Assembly (NCBI GenBank): GCA_021791845.1
Contig: JAJYVT010000003.1
Location: 1-64,000 of the forward strand
Direction: 5' to 3'
DNA: 64,000 nt
Source of the DNA: Actinomycetes bacterium
GTDB lineage: Bacteria > Actinomycetota > Acidimicrobiia > Acidimicrobiales > RAAP-2
A program made the translations under genes and the position numbers. Below the pieces are notes generated by a model, which worked only from the letters and a program-made list of their open reading frames with translations, did not search any database and was not told the DNA's origin. Numbering within the stretch: position 1 is the first letter of the stretch; each line of letters opens with the position of its first letter. This document shows positions 24,060-33,393 of this stretch, in pieces.

Positions 24060-24961
24060 CCGGGCCGCTGCGGCCGACCGGGGACTGGCCGTCGGCTGCG
24101 TCCGCCGTGGTCGGGGTGATGGGGGACCCCGTCGACCACTCGCTCTCACCGCTCGTCCACAACGCTGCGTTCGCCGCCATGGGCGTCGACTGGGTCTCGG
24201 TGGGCTTCCGGGTCCGAGCCGGGGACGCCGAAGGGGCGGTGACCGGCATGCGGGCGCTCGGGCTGCGGGGGCTGTCCGTCACGATGCCCCACAAGGAGGC
24301 GGCGGCTGCCCTGGCGGACCGTTGCAGCCCGACCGCCGCCGCACTGGGCGCCGCCAACTGCCTGGCGCGCGACGGCGACCTGATCGTGGGGCACAACACC
24401 GACGGCGAGGGGTTCCTGGCCGCGGTGCGGCGGGCGACCGGCTTCGAGCCCGAGGGCGCCGGGGCCGTGGTGGCGGGCGCCGGCGGGGCGGCCCGGGCGG
24501 TCGTGCTGGCCCTCGCCCAGGCCGGCGCGCGCCAAGTGGTGGTGGTGGCCCGGACAGGGCGGCGCGCCGCAGCGGCGGCGGCGCTGGCCGGGTCGGCGGG
24601 GCGGACCGGGGTGCCCGAGGAGGCCGCCGACGCCGACCTCGTGGTGGACGCCACCCCGGCCGGGATGGCCGGCACGCCGGCGGCGGCCGAGCCACCGCTC
24701 GTGCCCGCCGCGCTCCTCGGAGCGGGCCAGGTGGCGGCCGACCTCGTGTACCACCCGCTCGTCACCCCCTGGCTGGCCGCCGCGTCGGCCCGGGGCGCGA
24801 CCACCACCGGGGGACTGGGCATGCTGGTCCACCAGGCCGCCGCCCAGCTCTCCCTGTGGACTGGGCACGACGCCCCGGTCGAGGCCATGTGGCAGGCCGC
24901 GCAACGGGGGGTCCAGGCGGACCGGCACGAGCGCCACGACGAGGCGCCGGGCCGCCGATAA
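24056..24961 (+). CDS. aroE: Shikimate 5-dehydrogenase
   Basis: NADPH-dependent reduction of 3-dehydroshikimate to shikimate in chorismate synthesis. It therefore feeds the trp and men genes elsewhere in the window. The 301-residue protein has the substrate motif GDPVDHSLSPLVHNAAF, VTMPHK with the catalytic Lys, GHNTDGEGF with the partner Asp, the Gly-rich nucleotide loop GAGGAARAVVLAL and NR-like discriminator region ARTGRRA. The GTG overlaps the mltG stop. Its TAA overlaps the -10 box of the next gene. Confidence 0.94.
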   Translation: MTGPLRPTGDWPSAASAVVGVMGDPVDHSLSPLVHNAAFAAMGVDWVSVGFRVRAGDAEGAVTGMRALGLRGLSVTMPHKEAAAALADRCSPTAAALGAANCLARDGDLIVGHNTDGEGFLAAVRRATGFEPEGAGAVVAGAGGAARAVVLALAQAGARQVVVVARTGRRAAAAAALAGSAGRTGVPEEAADADLVVDATPAGMAGTPAAAEPPLVPAALLGAGQVAADLVYHPLVTPWLAAASARGATTTGGLGMLVHQAAAQLSLWTGHDAPVEAMWQAAQRGVQADRHERHDEAPGRR

Positions 24962-24964
24962 CCT
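24959..24964 (+). promoter_or_regulatory. -10 box TAACCT for the SEDS gene, leaderless arrangement
   Basis: TAACCT overlaps the aroE stop and precedes the GTG at 24972 by seven bases. Confidence 0.5.
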
Positions 24965-24971
24965 TGCCCCG

Positions 24972-26159
24972 GTGCAGACGCAGTACCGCATCGGGACCGC
25001 CGCACCCCGCCACTCGTCGACGCGCCGGCCGCTCATGGCCCGACGACCGACGGTGGTGGTGGACCCGTTCCTGATCCTCGGGACCGTCGCCGCCTCGGCG
25101 ATCGGCGTCGTCATGGTGTACACCGCCACCCGGGGGCAGTTGCTGCTGGCGGGCTCGAGCCCGACGTACTACCTGAAGCGCCAGGCGCTCTTCGTCCTGC
25201 TCGGCCTGGTGGTGATGGCCTGCGTGGGCTGGTTCGACTACCGCAAGCTCGAGGCCTTCGGGATGGCCATCTACGGCGCGTCGATCTTCGTCCTCCTGGC
25301 GGTCATGGTTCCCCACGTCGGGTCCCACACCCTGGGCTCCGAGCGCTGGTTCAACCTCGGCCCGATCCAGCTGCAGCCCTCCGAGTTCGCCGTCCTGGGC
25401 ATGATCATCGCCGTCGCTACGTACTGCACCAGACGTCCCGACGGGCTGACCTGGCGCGACGTGGTCAAGCTGCTCGTGCTGGCGGGGGTGCCGATCGGGC
25501 TCGTCATGATCCAGCCCGACCTCGGGACCGGCATCATCATGTCGGTCATCCTGCTCGTGATGCTGGCGGTGGCCGGGCTGCCCAACCGGGTCCTGGTCAT
25601 CCTCCTGCTCGGCGCGGCCGCCGTGGTGACCTTGGTGCTGGCAGCCGGCCTGCTGCACCACTACCAGATCCTGCGGATCACCGGCTTCCTCCACCAGTCG
25701 ACAAAGCACCTGACAAACACACTGGCCGGGGCCATCTACAACCTCCAGCAGGCGAAGGACGCCATCGGGGCCGGCGGCCTCCTCGGGACCGGCATCAACC
25801 ACGGCGCGGCCACCGCCCTGGGCTACGTGCCCGAGCAGCAGACCGACTTCATCTTCACCGCCGTCGGTGAGCAGCTGGGGTTCGTCGGAGCGGTCGCCGT
25901 GCTGTCGGTGCTCGGGCTCGTCGCCTGGCGGGTGCTCCGGGCCGGGCAGCTCGCCCGCGACGACTTCGGGCGCTTGATCTGCGTCGGGGTGTTCACCTTC
26001 ATCGCCTTCAGCACGTTCCAGAACGCCGGCATGACCATGGGCATCATGCCGATCACGGGGATCCCGCTTCCGTTCATCAGCTACGGCGGCACGGCGGTGA
26101 TCGCCTTCTTCACCGGGGTCGGCCTGGCGTTGAGCGTGTACGCCCGACGAGCCGGGTAG
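24972..26159 (+). CDS. rodA: SEDS peptidoglycan polymerase, RodA type
   Basis: Membrane glycosyltransferase that polymerises lipid II during cell-wall elongation. The 395-residue protein has ten or so hydrophobic segments. SEDS signatures present include SERWFNLGPIQLQPSEFAVLG, MIQPDLGTGI with the catalytic-loop Asp, QTDFIFTAVGEQLGFVGA and the C-terminal PLPFISYGGTAVIAFFTGVG. The GTG start is supported by TAACCT seven bases upstream. RodA and FtsW are hard to separate by eye; RodA is preferred on length and because a second SEDS gene lies nearby. Confidence 0.88.
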   Translation: MQTQYRIGTAAPRHSSTRRPLMARRPTVVVDPFLILGTVAASAIGVVMVYTATRGQLLLAGSSPTYYLKRQALFVLLGLVVMACVGWFDYRKLEAFGMAIYGASIFVLLAVMVPHVGSHTLGSERWFNLGPIQLQPSEFAVLGMIIAVATYCTRRPDGLTWRDVVKLLVLAGVPIGLVMIQPDLGTGIIMSVILLVMLAVAGLPNRVLVILLLGAAAVVTLVLAAGLLHHYQILRITGFLHQSTKHLTNTLAGAIYNLQQAKDAIGAGGLLGTGINHGAATALGYVPEQQTDFIFTAVGEQLGFVGAVAVLSVLGLVAWRVLRAGQLARDDFGRLICVGVFTFIAFSTFQNAGMTMGIMPITGIPLPFISYGGTAVIAFFTGVGLALSVYARRAG

Positions 26160-26166
26160 GGGGACG

Positions 26167-26772
26167 GTGCGGTCCCCGGCACCGGGCCCCGGGCGCACGT
26201 TCCGGATCGTCACGGTGTCGTCGGTGCGCGTCGCGCTCCCGGACCAGCACCCGGTGGTCTCGCTGGAGGACACCGAGGTGCAGGGCCGCACCCTCTCCTT
26301 CCGCATCGGGATGGCGGAGGGCGCCGCCTTGGCCCACGTGCTCGACGGCACGGTGTCGCCGCGGCCGTCGACGCACGACCTGTTCGCGGCGGCGTTGCAG
26401 CGCTACGCCGTGGACGTGCTGGCGGTCCGCCTGACGGGTCGCGTCGGCTCCACCTACCTCGCCGAGCTCGACCTCCTGGGGGGGCACGGCCGCGAGGTCC
26501 TCACGTGCCGCCCGAGCGACGGCATCTGCCTGGCGCTGCGCCAGCGCGTGCCGGCTCCGGTGCTCGCCGACGACCGGCTGTTCACCGAAGCCGGTGACGT
26601 GCTGCCCGACGAGGCGCTCCCGGTCGCGCCGCCGCCGGCGCCCGGCGCGGCGGGGGCGGAGCCCGAGACGCCGACCGGGGTGCGCGAGCCATCGGTCACC
26701 GAGCCCGAGGCGCCAGATCCGGCGGGCGAGGCCGTGGAGGCGACGCCGGAGGCGGTCGAGGCCGGAGCCTGA
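26167..26772 (+). CDS. Bifunctional nuclease (BFN/DUF151) domain protein
   Basis: A 201-residue protein. The central region fits the BFN domain: PVVSLEDTEVQGRTLSFRIG, MAEGAALAHVLDGTVSPRPSTHDLF, and the diagnostic RPSDGICLALR near residue 118. Family members have been linked to DNase/RNase activity and stress responses, but substrates are unclear. The last 60 residues form an acidic Pro/Glu-rich tail without recognisable motif. It starts at a GTG seven bases after the rodA stop and ends convergent to the next SEDS gene. Confidence 0.8.
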   Translation: MRSPAPGPGRTFRIVTVSSVRVALPDQHPVVSLEDTEVQGRTLSFRIGMAEGAALAHVLDGTVSPRPSTHDLFAAALQRYAVDVLAVRLTGRVGSTYLAELDLLGGHGREVLTCRPSDGICLALRQRVPAPVLADDRLFTEAGDVLPDEALPVAPPPAPGAAGAEPETPTGVREPSVTEPEAPDPAGEAVEATPEAVEAGA

Positions 26773-26799
26773 ACGCGCCCGGTCACCTGCCTGCCCCGC

Positions 26800-28185
26800 T
26801 CAGGTGGCGGCGACGAACGCTGTCTCCTCGGGGAACCGCATGCCGAGGGCTCGCTCGGTGGTGGACGAGGCACCCTCCTCGGAGACGCGCATGAGCACGG
26901 CGATCAGGATGTAGTTGGCCACGAGCGAGGAGCCGCCGTAGGCGACGAACGGCAACGTGATGCCGGTGAAGGGGAGGAGCCGGATCACCCCGGCCATGAT
27001 GAAGAACGCCTGGAAGCCGAGGACGGTGCTGAGGCCGACGGCCACCAACCGGGAGAAGTCGGAACGGGCGGCCTGGGCCACCCGGAGCCCCGCTGCCACC
27101 AGGAGGACGAAGGCGAACACCACGGCGGCGGCGCCGACGAACCCCATCTCGTCGGCGATGGCGACGAAGATCATGTCGCTTGTGATGGCGTAGATGTACC
27201 GGGCGAAGTGGTCGGTCCCGAGGCCGACGCCGACGATGCCGCCGTGGGCCAGCGCCATGTAGCCCTCGCCCAGCTGGGTGTTGAGCGGGGCGTGGAGCCA
27301 GAGGTTCACCCGTGTCTGCACCTGGTGGAACAGGTGGGCGGCCAGGAAGGCGCCGACCACGAACAGGATGATCGAGAAGACGATGTACGACACCCGCCCG
27401 GTGGTGATCCACAGGAGGACCACGAACATCGTGAAGATGAGCATGGCGAAGCCGACGTCGTTCTCCAGGGCGATGATCCCCATGGACACGGCCCAGAACA
27501 GCAGGATCGGCACCAAGGGGCGGGGGTCGAGGACGAGGCGGTTCCCCACCCGGGCCGTCGGGATGGAGAGCAGCTCCTTCTTCTCGGCGAAGTAGGAGGC
27601 GAAGAACACGACGAGGAGGAGCTTGGCGATCTCGATCGGCTGGAACTCGATCGGCCCGAGCTTCACCCACAGCCGCGTGCCTGTGATGGGCACGCCGATG
27701 TGGGGGATGAGGGGCGCCACCAGCAGGAGCCCGGCCGCCAGCAGGAGGAGGTAGCGGTAGCGGTCGAGGTCGCGGGAGTGGCGGACGGCGATGAGGGTGA
27801 CGATGTAGAAGACGAGGCCGACGGCGGCCCAGGTGGCCTGGGCCTTGGCCCTCGAGGGTGTGAAGCGGACGATGACGACGTAGCCGATGCCGTTGAGCAG
27901 GGCGGCGATGGGGAGGATGACGGCACTGGCGTTGGGGGCGAGCCATCGGTTGGCCAGGTGGGCCACGAGGCCCATGCCCAGGATGACGCCGAGGATCGGC
28001 CCCACGTGCGGGGGGATCCTCCCGTTCGCCCCGATGGAGGCCACCACGTAGAAGGCGACGGTGATCGCGGCGGCGAAGACGAGCAGGCCCAGCTCGGTCC
28101 GCCGCCGCGGCTTGGGACCGCGGCGCCAGACGGGGATCCGGCGGACCGGGCTCGCTGGCGCCTCGAGGGCTGTGGTGGTCGCCAC
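26800..28185 (-). CDS. SEDS-family protein (FtsW/RodA), second copy
   Basis: A 461-residue polytopic membrane protein of the lipid II polymerase family. Signatures include TRLWVKLGPIEFQPIEIAKLLL, LENDVGFAMLIF at the catalytic-loop position, DMIFVAIADEMGFVGAAAVV and GITLPFVAYGGSSLVANY. It is longer than the copy at 24972 and resembles the actinobacterial FtsW-like proteins usually paired with a penicillin-binding protein, though no PBP gene adjoins it here. The GTG at 28185 is chosen because TACGCT precedes it by seven bases on the minus strand; longer upstream frames run into the divergent ppk1 promoter. Confidence 0.85.
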   Translation of the reverse strand: MATTTALEAPASPVRRIPVWRRGPKPRRRTELGLLVFAAAITVAFYVVASIGANGRIPPHVGPILGVILGMGLVAHLANRWLAPNASAVILPIAALLNGIGYVVIVRFTPSRAKAQATWAAVGLVFYIVTLIAVRHSRDLDRYRYLLLLAAGLLLVAPLIPHIGVPITGTRLWVKLGPIEFQPIEIAKLLLVVFFASYFAEKKELLSIPTARVGNRLVLDPRPLVPILLFWAVSMGIIALENDVGFAMLIFTMFVVLLWITTGRVSYIVFSIILFVVGAFLAAHLFHQVQTRVNLWLHAPLNTQLGEGYMALAHGGIVGVGLGTDHFARYIYAITSDMIFVAIADEMGFVGAAAVVFAFVLLVAAGLRVAQAARSDFSRLVAVGLSTVLGFQAFFIMAGVIRLLPFTGITLPFVAYGGSSLVANYILIAVLMRVSEEGASSTTERALGMRFPEETAFVAAT

Positions 28186-28192
28186 CGCCGAG

Positions 28193-28198
28193 AGCGTA
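28193..28198 (-). promoter_or_regulatory. -10 box TACGCT for the minus-strand SEDS gene
   Basis: On the minus strand TACGCT lies seven bases before the GTG at 28185. Its divergent partner for ppk1 is 12 bases away. Confidence 0.5.
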
Positions 28199-28209
28199 GC
28201 GGCGGGCTG

Positions 28210-28215
28210 TACGCT
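28210..28215 (+). promoter_or_regulatory. -10 box TACGCT for ppk1
   Basis: TACGCT lies ten bases before the ppk1 ATG at 28226, giving at most a few bases of leader. It is identical to the divergent box at 28193-28198. Confidence 0.4.
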
Positions 28216-28225
28216 GGAAGCGATC

Positions 28226-30544
28226 ATGGCACTCCAGGGCACGCCCTTCGGCGACGAGGTGTCGGAGGGACCGAGCTCGGCCGGCAACGGGCTGGCGCCG
28301 GCCGAGCGTTCCGCCGGCCCGGCCATCGCCCAGGCTCCGGCGACCGCCGTCGGCGCGATGGGCCGCGCCGAGCCGCTGGCCGGCGCCCGCCGGACCGTCC
28401 CGGTCCGGGAGGCGATCGCCGGGTACGGCTCGCACCGGTTCACCAACAAGGAGCTCTCGCGGCTGGACTTCCTCACACGGCTCCTCGACCTGGCCACCGA
28501 CACCCGGCTCCCGGTGCTCGAGCAGGTGAAGTTCATGGCCATCTTCTCCGAGGGGCTGGACGAGTTCTTCCAGGTGCGGGTGGCGGGGCTGCAGGACAAG
28601 CTGGTGGCCGGGGTGCGCACCCGGTCGGTCGACGGCCTGCGGCCAGGGGAGGAGCTGGCGGCCATCCGGACCAAGGTGGAGCAGCTGGTGGCCCGACAGG
28701 ACGGGATCTTCCTCGACGTGCTGGTCCCGCGGCTGGCCGAGGCCGGGGTGCGCTGGTCCGACTGGTCCTCGCTGGACGACGACGACCGTGCCTACCTCGT
28801 GGACGTCTACCAGCGCGAGATCTACCCGGTCCTCACGCCGCTGGCCGTCGACCCGGGGCACCCGTTCCCCTACATCTCCAACCTCTCGCTGAACCTCCTG
28901 GTGGAGGTGGGGGACCCCGCCACCGGCGACCAGCGCATCGCCAGGGTGAAGGTCCCGCCCGTGCTCCCGCGGTTCGTGGTCATGCCGGACGGCGAGCGCT
29001 TCGTGCCGCTCGAGCAGGTGATCGCCGCCCACCTGGACTCGCTCTTCCCGGGCATGACGATCGGCGAGCACGACACGTTCCGGGTCACGCGCAACGCCGA
29101 CCTGGCCCTCGAGGAGGACGAGGCGGACGACCTGCTCGTGGCGGTCGAGATGGAGCTGCGCCGCCGGCGCTTCGGCAGCGCCGTGCGCCTGGAGGTGGCC
29201 TCGGGGGCCGACCCCGAGCTGGTGGAGCGCCTGCGGGCGGAGCTCGACGTCCCGTCCGACGGCGTGTACACCGTCGACGCCCCGATCGACCTGTCGGGCC
29301 TGTGGGCCGTCTACGCCCTGGACCGCCCCGACCTGCACGCCGAGACGTGGACGCCGATGACCCCGCCGCACCTGGCGACGGCGGGCAACGCCCCCAGCAA
29401 CCTGTTCGACGTGCTGCGGGAGCGCGACGTGCTCGTCCACCACCCGTACGACTCGTTCGCCACCTCCGTGGAGGCGTTCGTGGCCCAGGCGGCGGACGAC
29501 CCAGACGTGGTGGGGATCAAGCAGACCCTCTACCGGACGTCCGGCGACAGCCCGATCGTGGCCTCGCTGATCAAGGCGGCCGAGGCGGGCAAGCAGGTGG
29601 CGGCCATCGTCGAGCTGAAGGCGAGGTTCGACGAGCAGGCCAACATCGGCTGGGCGAGGGTGCTGGAGGAGGCGGGCGTGCACGTCGTGTACGGCCTCGT
29701 CGGCTTGAAGACGCACTCGAAGACGGTGCTCGTGCTCCGGCGCGAGGACGACAGCATCCGCCGCTACTGCCACGTGGGCACGGGCAACTACAACTCCCGG
29801 ACCGCCGCCGTCTACGAGGACCTCGGCCTGCTCACCTCGGACGCCGACATCGGGGCGGACGTGGGGGACCTGTTCAACTACCTCACCGGCTTCAGCCGGC
29901 AGTCCGACTACCGCCAGATCCTGGTGGCGCCGGTGACCCTGCGCCAGGCCGTCCTCGAGCTGATCGCCCGCCAGGCGGCCGCCGGACCGGCAGGGCGCAT
30001 CGTGCTCAAGGTGAACGGCCTCACCGACCCCGAGATGATCGACGCCCTCTACGCCGCGTCGGGGGCCGGGGTGCCGATCGACCTGGCCGTGCGCGGACAG
30101 TGCAGGCTGCGACCGGGGGTGCCGGGGCTGTCGGAGACCATCGCCGTCCGCTCGATCGTGGGCGAGTTCCTGGAGCACTCCCGGATCTTCCGTTTCGGTG
30201 GCAGCAGCGACAATGTGCCCCACCGGGCACCGTCGGGGGACGGCTCCCTCCCGCTCCAGCTCTACATCGGCTCGGCCGACCTCATGGAACGGAACCTGGA
30301 CCGCCGGATCGAGGTGCTGGCGCCGGTCCACGACCCCGAGCTGCAGGCCCGTCTGCTCGAGATCCTCGACCTCGTCTTCGCCGACGACGTCAACGCCTGG
30401 CTCCTGCGCGACCGCACGTGGCAGCGGCTGTGGACCGTGCACGGCACCGACTCCCAGCGCCGCCTCAAGGAGCTGGCCGTCGAGCGGGCCCGCCGCCGCC
30501 GGGAGGTGGACCCCCGCCACGCCGACCCGACCGAGGGCGCCTGA
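28226..30544 (+). CDS. ppk1: Polyphosphate kinase 1
   Basis: Polymerises the terminal phosphate of ATP into polyphosphate. The 772-residue protein has an N-terminal extension of about 65 residues. The family core follows: FTNKELSRLDFLTRLLDLA, the PHPYDSFATSVEAFVAQAADD region, IKQTLYRTSGDSPIV, and two phospholipase-D-like HKD-type sites with LKTHSKTVLVLRRE (autophosphorylated His), RYCHVGTGNYN and CRLRPGVPGLSETI. HSRIFRFGG and ADLMERNLDRRIEVLAPV complete the signature. Transcription diverges from the SEDS gene; it ends 15 bases from a convergent membrane-protein gene. Confidence 0.96.
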   Translation: MALQGTPFGDEVSEGPSSAGNGLAPAERSAGPAIAQAPATAVGAMGRAEPLAGARRTVPVREAIAGYGSHRFTNKELSRLDFLTRLLDLATDTRLPVLEQVKFMAIFSEGLDEFFQVRVAGLQDKLVAGVRTRSVDGLRPGEELAAIRTKVEQLVARQDGIFLDVLVPRLAEAGVRWSDWSSLDDDDRAYLVDVYQREIYPVLTPLAVDPGHPFPYISNLSLNLLVEVGDPATGDQRIARVKVPPVLPRFVVMPDGERFVPLEQVIAAHLDSLFPGMTIGEHDTFRVTRNADLALEEDEADDLLVAVEMELRRRRFGSAVRLEVASGADPELVERLRAELDVPSDGVYTVDAPIDLSGLWAVYALDRPDLHAETWTPMTPPHLATAGNAPSNLFDVLRERDVLVHHPYDSFATSVEAFVAQAADDPDVVGIKQTLYRTSGDSPIVASLIKAAEAGKQVAAIVELKARFDEQANIGWARVLEEAGVHVVYGLVGLKTHSKTVLVLRREDDSIRRYCHVGTGNYNSRTAAVYEDLGLLTSDADIGADVGDLFNYLTGFSRQSDYRQILVAPVTLRQAVLELIARQAAAGPAGRIVLKVNGLTDPEMIDALYAASGAGVPIDLAVRGQCRLRPGVPGLSETIAVRSIVGEFLEHSRIFRFGGSSDNVPHRAPSGDGSLPLQLYIGSADLMERNLDRRIEVLAPVHDPELQARLLEILDLVFADDVNAWLLRDRTWQRLWTVHGTDSQRRLKELAVERARRRREVDPRHADPTEGA

Positions 30545-30559
30545 CCCGCACCGCCGGGC

Positions 30560-31816
30560 TCACGACGCCCCGGGGCCCGCCTCCCGCATCCGCCGTGCGC
30601 TCCGAGCGCCGTGGTGCCGCTCCCGCTCGTGGCGCTCTTGGCGCCGCTCCTTGCCCTCGCGGCCGAAGCGGAGCGTGAGGTAGCAGGCCCCACCGGCCGG
30701 GATGGGGAGCCAGAAGTTGACGAGCCGGTAGGAGAGCACGCCCAGGATGGCGACTGTCTTGGTGACGTGGAACCCCACGAGCGTGGGGATGAGCACACCC
30801 TCGACCACGCCCAGGCCGCTCGGGGTGACGGGGATGACGGCCAGGATGTTGGCCAGGCCGTAGGCGACGAGGAGGTCCACGGGGGAGACGGCCTTGCCGA
30901 AGGCGAAGACGAAGACCCACAGCGACGCGGCGTCGAACAACCAGTTGGCCGCCGCCCACTCCATGGCGTGGACCAGGAGCGCCCGGTTGCGCAGCAGGAT
31001 GCGGAGCCGGTCGGCGATGGTCTGGACGAGGGCGGTCAGCTTGTCCGGGTTGACCAGCGGGACCTTGGCCGCCCAGGCGTGCAGCGACTCCAGACCCCGC
31101 CGCTGACCCCGGGTGAGCAGGATCACGATGGCGGCGAAGGCGGCGAACAGCACGAGGCCGACGAGGGCGGCGAAGCCGTAGAGCGGGTTGTAGCCGGTGA
31201 GGGGGATGGAGATGAAGAGGGCCAGCCAGAACAGCAGGTTGAGCACGACGGCCGAGCCCACGCCCTGGGTGGCCAGCCCGAAGGCGGCCGCGCCGCTCGG
31301 CACGCCCTCCTCGGTCAGGAGCCGGAAGGCGAGGGCCGTCCCGGGGGCGGTGCCTCCGGGGACCACGTGGCTCACCGCCAGGCTCGACATGTTGATCCGG
31401 AAGAGCTTCGAGCGCTTGGGCGCGTCCGTGAGCAGGACCGTGTGGGTCAGCTCGGCATAGGCCAGCAGGGCGACCACCTCCAGTGCGACGCCGACCAGCA
31501 GGCCGACCACGTTCACCGCGCCGAGGAGATGGAGCGACCGGCGGACGTTGGCGAGGTCCGGCAGCAGCAGGTACTCGAGCACGAAGACGAGGGCGACCAC
31601 GGCCACCGTCCAGCGGAACGGAGGCTTCTGCCACCACCGACGGATCCGGGCGAAGGCGCGGTGCAGGCGGGTCCGCCGGGCGGCGCCGGACGGCTCGGCC
31701 TGGGGCGCCGGCCCGGTGCGGGGCGCCTCGTCCTGGGGTGGCACGGCGTCGTGCGCCGTCGGCTCGTCCGCCCGATGGCGTGGAGCGGCGTCGGCAGGGT
31801 CGTCCACGGATCTCAT
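30560..31816 (-). CDS. Flippase-like integral membrane protein (UPF0104/AglD-YbhN type)
   Basis: A 418-residue protein with a charged N-terminus and about eight membrane segments. The pattern SSLAVSHVVPGGTAPGTALAFRLL and the later PVTPSGLGVVEGVL are typical of the lysyl-PG-synthase N-terminal/AglD flippase-like family. Such proteins are linked to lipid or glycolipid movement, but substrates are rarely known. The gene diverges from a polyprenol-mannose-synthase-like gene, so a role in lipid-linked sugar export is plausible (inference). The ATG at 31816 is the start most consistent with the divergent promoter gap. Confidence 0.82.
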   Translation of the reverse strand: MRSVDDPADAAPRHRADEPTAHDAVPPQDEAPRTGPAPQAEPSGAARRTRLHRAFARIRRWWQKPPFRWTVAVVALVFVLEYLLLPDLANVRRSLHLLGAVNVVGLLVGVALEVVALLAYAELTHTVLLTDAPKRSKLFRINMSSLAVSHVVPGGTAPGTALAFRLLTEEGVPSGAAAFGLATQGVGSAVVLNLLFWLALFISIPLTGYNPLYGFAALVGLVLFAAFAAIVILLTRGQRRGLESLHAWAAKVPLVNPDKLTALVQTIADRLRILLRNRALLVHAMEWAAANWLFDAASLWVFVFAFGKAVSPVDLLVAYGLANILAVIPVTPSGLGVVEGVLIPTLVGFHVTKTVAILGVLSYRLVNFWLPIPAGGACYLTLRFGREGKERRQERHERERHHGARSARRMREAGPGAS

Positions 31817-31914
31817 GCTGGCATGGACGGCCCGCCGGAGGCGGGTTCCCCCGCTCGTGGGGGTGCAGCACCCCGCCGCCGCCACGTGGAGGGAAGACGC
31901 CGAGGGGGGCGATC

Positions 31915-31920
31915 TATGCT
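31915..31920 (+). promoter_or_regulatory. -10 box TATGCT for the glycosyltransferase/two-component operon
   Basis: TATGCT lies eight bases before the GTG at 31929, the best box in the divergent gap. Confidence 0.45.
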
Positions 31921-31928
31921 GCCCCGTC

Positions 31929-32696
31929 GTGCGAGTCCTCGTCGTCATCCCCACGTACAACGAGGCGGAGAACGTGGAGGCCGTCGTCCGCCAGGTCCAC
32001 GACGCTCTGCCCGGTGCCGGGATCCTGGTGGTGGACGACGGCAGCCCCGACGGCACGGCCGACCTGGTGGAGAAGGTGGCGACCGAGCTCCAGGACGTCC
32101 ACGTCCTGCGGCGGTCGGGCAAGCAGGGCCTCGGGAGCGCCTACCGGGCGGGGTTCCGCTGGGGCCTCGACGCCGGCTACGACGCGTGCGTGGAGATGGA
32201 CGCCGACTTCTCCCACGACCCCGCGGCCCTGCCGCGGCTGGTGGCGCCATTGGAGGACGGCTACGAGGTGGTGATCGGCTCCCGCTACGTGCCGGGTGGG
32301 ACGATCCCCAACTGGTCCTGGTACCGGCACCTGCTCTCCTGGGGCGGCAACCGCTATGCCGACGCCGTACTGGGCCTCGGGGTGGCCGACTCGACCGCCG
32401 GCTTCCGCGTGTACGCCGCGTCGGTGCTGGGGCGCCTGGACCTCGATCGGGTCCGGGCGGACGGCTACGGCTTCCAGATCGAGATGACCTACCGGTCCAA
32501 GCAGGCCGGCGCCCCGATCACCGAGGTGCCCATCAGCTTCGTGGACCGGGTCGCCGGCTCCTCGAAGATGTCGTCCGCCATCGTGGTGGAGGCCTTCGCC
32601 CTGGTCGGCTGGTGGGGGCTGGGGCGGCTCTGGCACCGGCTCGCCGGCCACGGCGACCGCTCGGAGCAGCGGCCGTCTGCGATCATGGACCGGTGA
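31929..32696 (+). CDS. Polyprenol monophosphomannose synthase-like glycosyltransferase (DPM1 family)
   Basis: GT2 enzyme that probably transfers mannose from GDP-mannose to polyprenyl phosphate at the inner face of the membrane. The 255-residue protein has VLVVIPTYNEAENV at the N-terminus, VVDDGSPDGTADLV, GLGSAYRAGFRWGL, the metal-binding EMDADFSHDP, VIGSRYVPGG and GYGFQIEMTYR. There are no C-terminal membrane helices, so it resembles soluble DPM1 rather than GtrB. The GTG is supported by TATGCT eight bases upstream. The stop overlaps the response regulator start (GTGA). Confidence 0.9.
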   Translation: MRVLVVIPTYNEAENVEAVVRQVHDALPGAGILVVDDGSPDGTADLVEKVATELQDVHVLRRSGKQGLGSAYRAGFRWGLDAGYDACVEMDADFSHDPAALPRLVAPLEDGYEVVIGSRYVPGGTIPNWSWYRHLLSWGGNRYADAVLGLGVADSTAGFRVYAASVLGRLDLDRVRADGYGFQIEMTYRSKQAGAPITEVPISFVDRVAGSSKMSSAIVVEAFALVGWWGLGRLWHRLAGHGDRSEQRPSAIMDR

Positions 32697-33385
32697 GCGC
32701 GGACGGAGAGCGGATCCTCGTCGTCGACGACGAGCCCTTCATCACCGACCTCCTCTCGGCCGCCCTGCGGTTCGAGGGGTTCTCGGTGGAGGTGGCGACC
32801 TCGGGCCGCGACGCCCTCGCCCTGGCCACCCCGGGCCGCCACGACCTCGTGATGCTGGACGTGATGATGCCGGACCTCGACGGCACCGAGGTCTGCCGGC
32901 GACTGCGCGAGACCGGTGTGGACGTGCCGGTCGTGTTCCTCACCGCCCGGGACAGCACCGAGGACAAGGTGGCCGGCCTGGGGATGGCCGACGACTACGT
33001 CACGAAGCCCTTCAGCCTGGAGGAGCTGGTCGCCAGGGTGCGGGCGGTGCTCCGCCGGGCCGGCCACGAGCCTCCCGACTCGCCCGAGCTGCGGTTCGCC
33101 GACCTGGTGATGAACGTCGACACCCACGAGGTGTGGCGGGACCGGACCTCCATCGAGCTGACCGCCACCGAGTTCAACGTGCTGCAGTACCTCCTGGAGA
33201 ACCCCCGGCGGGTGGTGCCCAAGTCGGAGATCCTCGACCACGTCTGGGACTACGACTTCAGCGGCGACGCCAACATCGTGGAGACGTACATCAGCTACCT
33301 GCGCAAGAAGATCGACGAGTTCGACCCCCCGTTGATCCACACCGTCCGCGGCGTGGGCTACACGCTGCGACTGCCCAAGGAGTAG
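32693..33385 (+). CDS. OmpR/PhoB-family response regulator
   Basis: DNA-binding partner of the histidine kinase that follows. The 230-residue protein has a receiver domain with the acidic pair in LVVDDEPFITD, the phospho-acceptor Asp in LVMLDVMMPDLDG, the Thr in VFLTARD and the Lys in DDYVTKPFSLEEL. A winged-helix domain follows with ELTATEFNVLQYLLENP and VETYISYLRKKID, ending HTVRGVGYTLR. It is closest in style to actinobacterial PrrA/TrcR regulators. The GTG overlaps the glycosyltransferase stop; the kinase ATG is eight bases after its TAG. Targets are unknown. Confidence 0.94.
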   Translation: MSADGERILVVDDEPFITDLLSAALRFEGFSVEVATSGRDALALATPGRHDLVMLDVMMPDLDGTEVCRRLRETGVDVPVVFLTARDSTEDKVAGLGMADDYVTKPFSLEELVARVRAVLRRAGHEPPDSPELRFADLVMNVDTHEVWRDRTSIELTATEFNVLQYLLENPRRVVPKSEILDHVWDYDFSGDANIVETYISYLRKKIDEFDPPLIHTVRGVGYTLRLPKE

Positions 33386-33393
33386 CCGGGCAC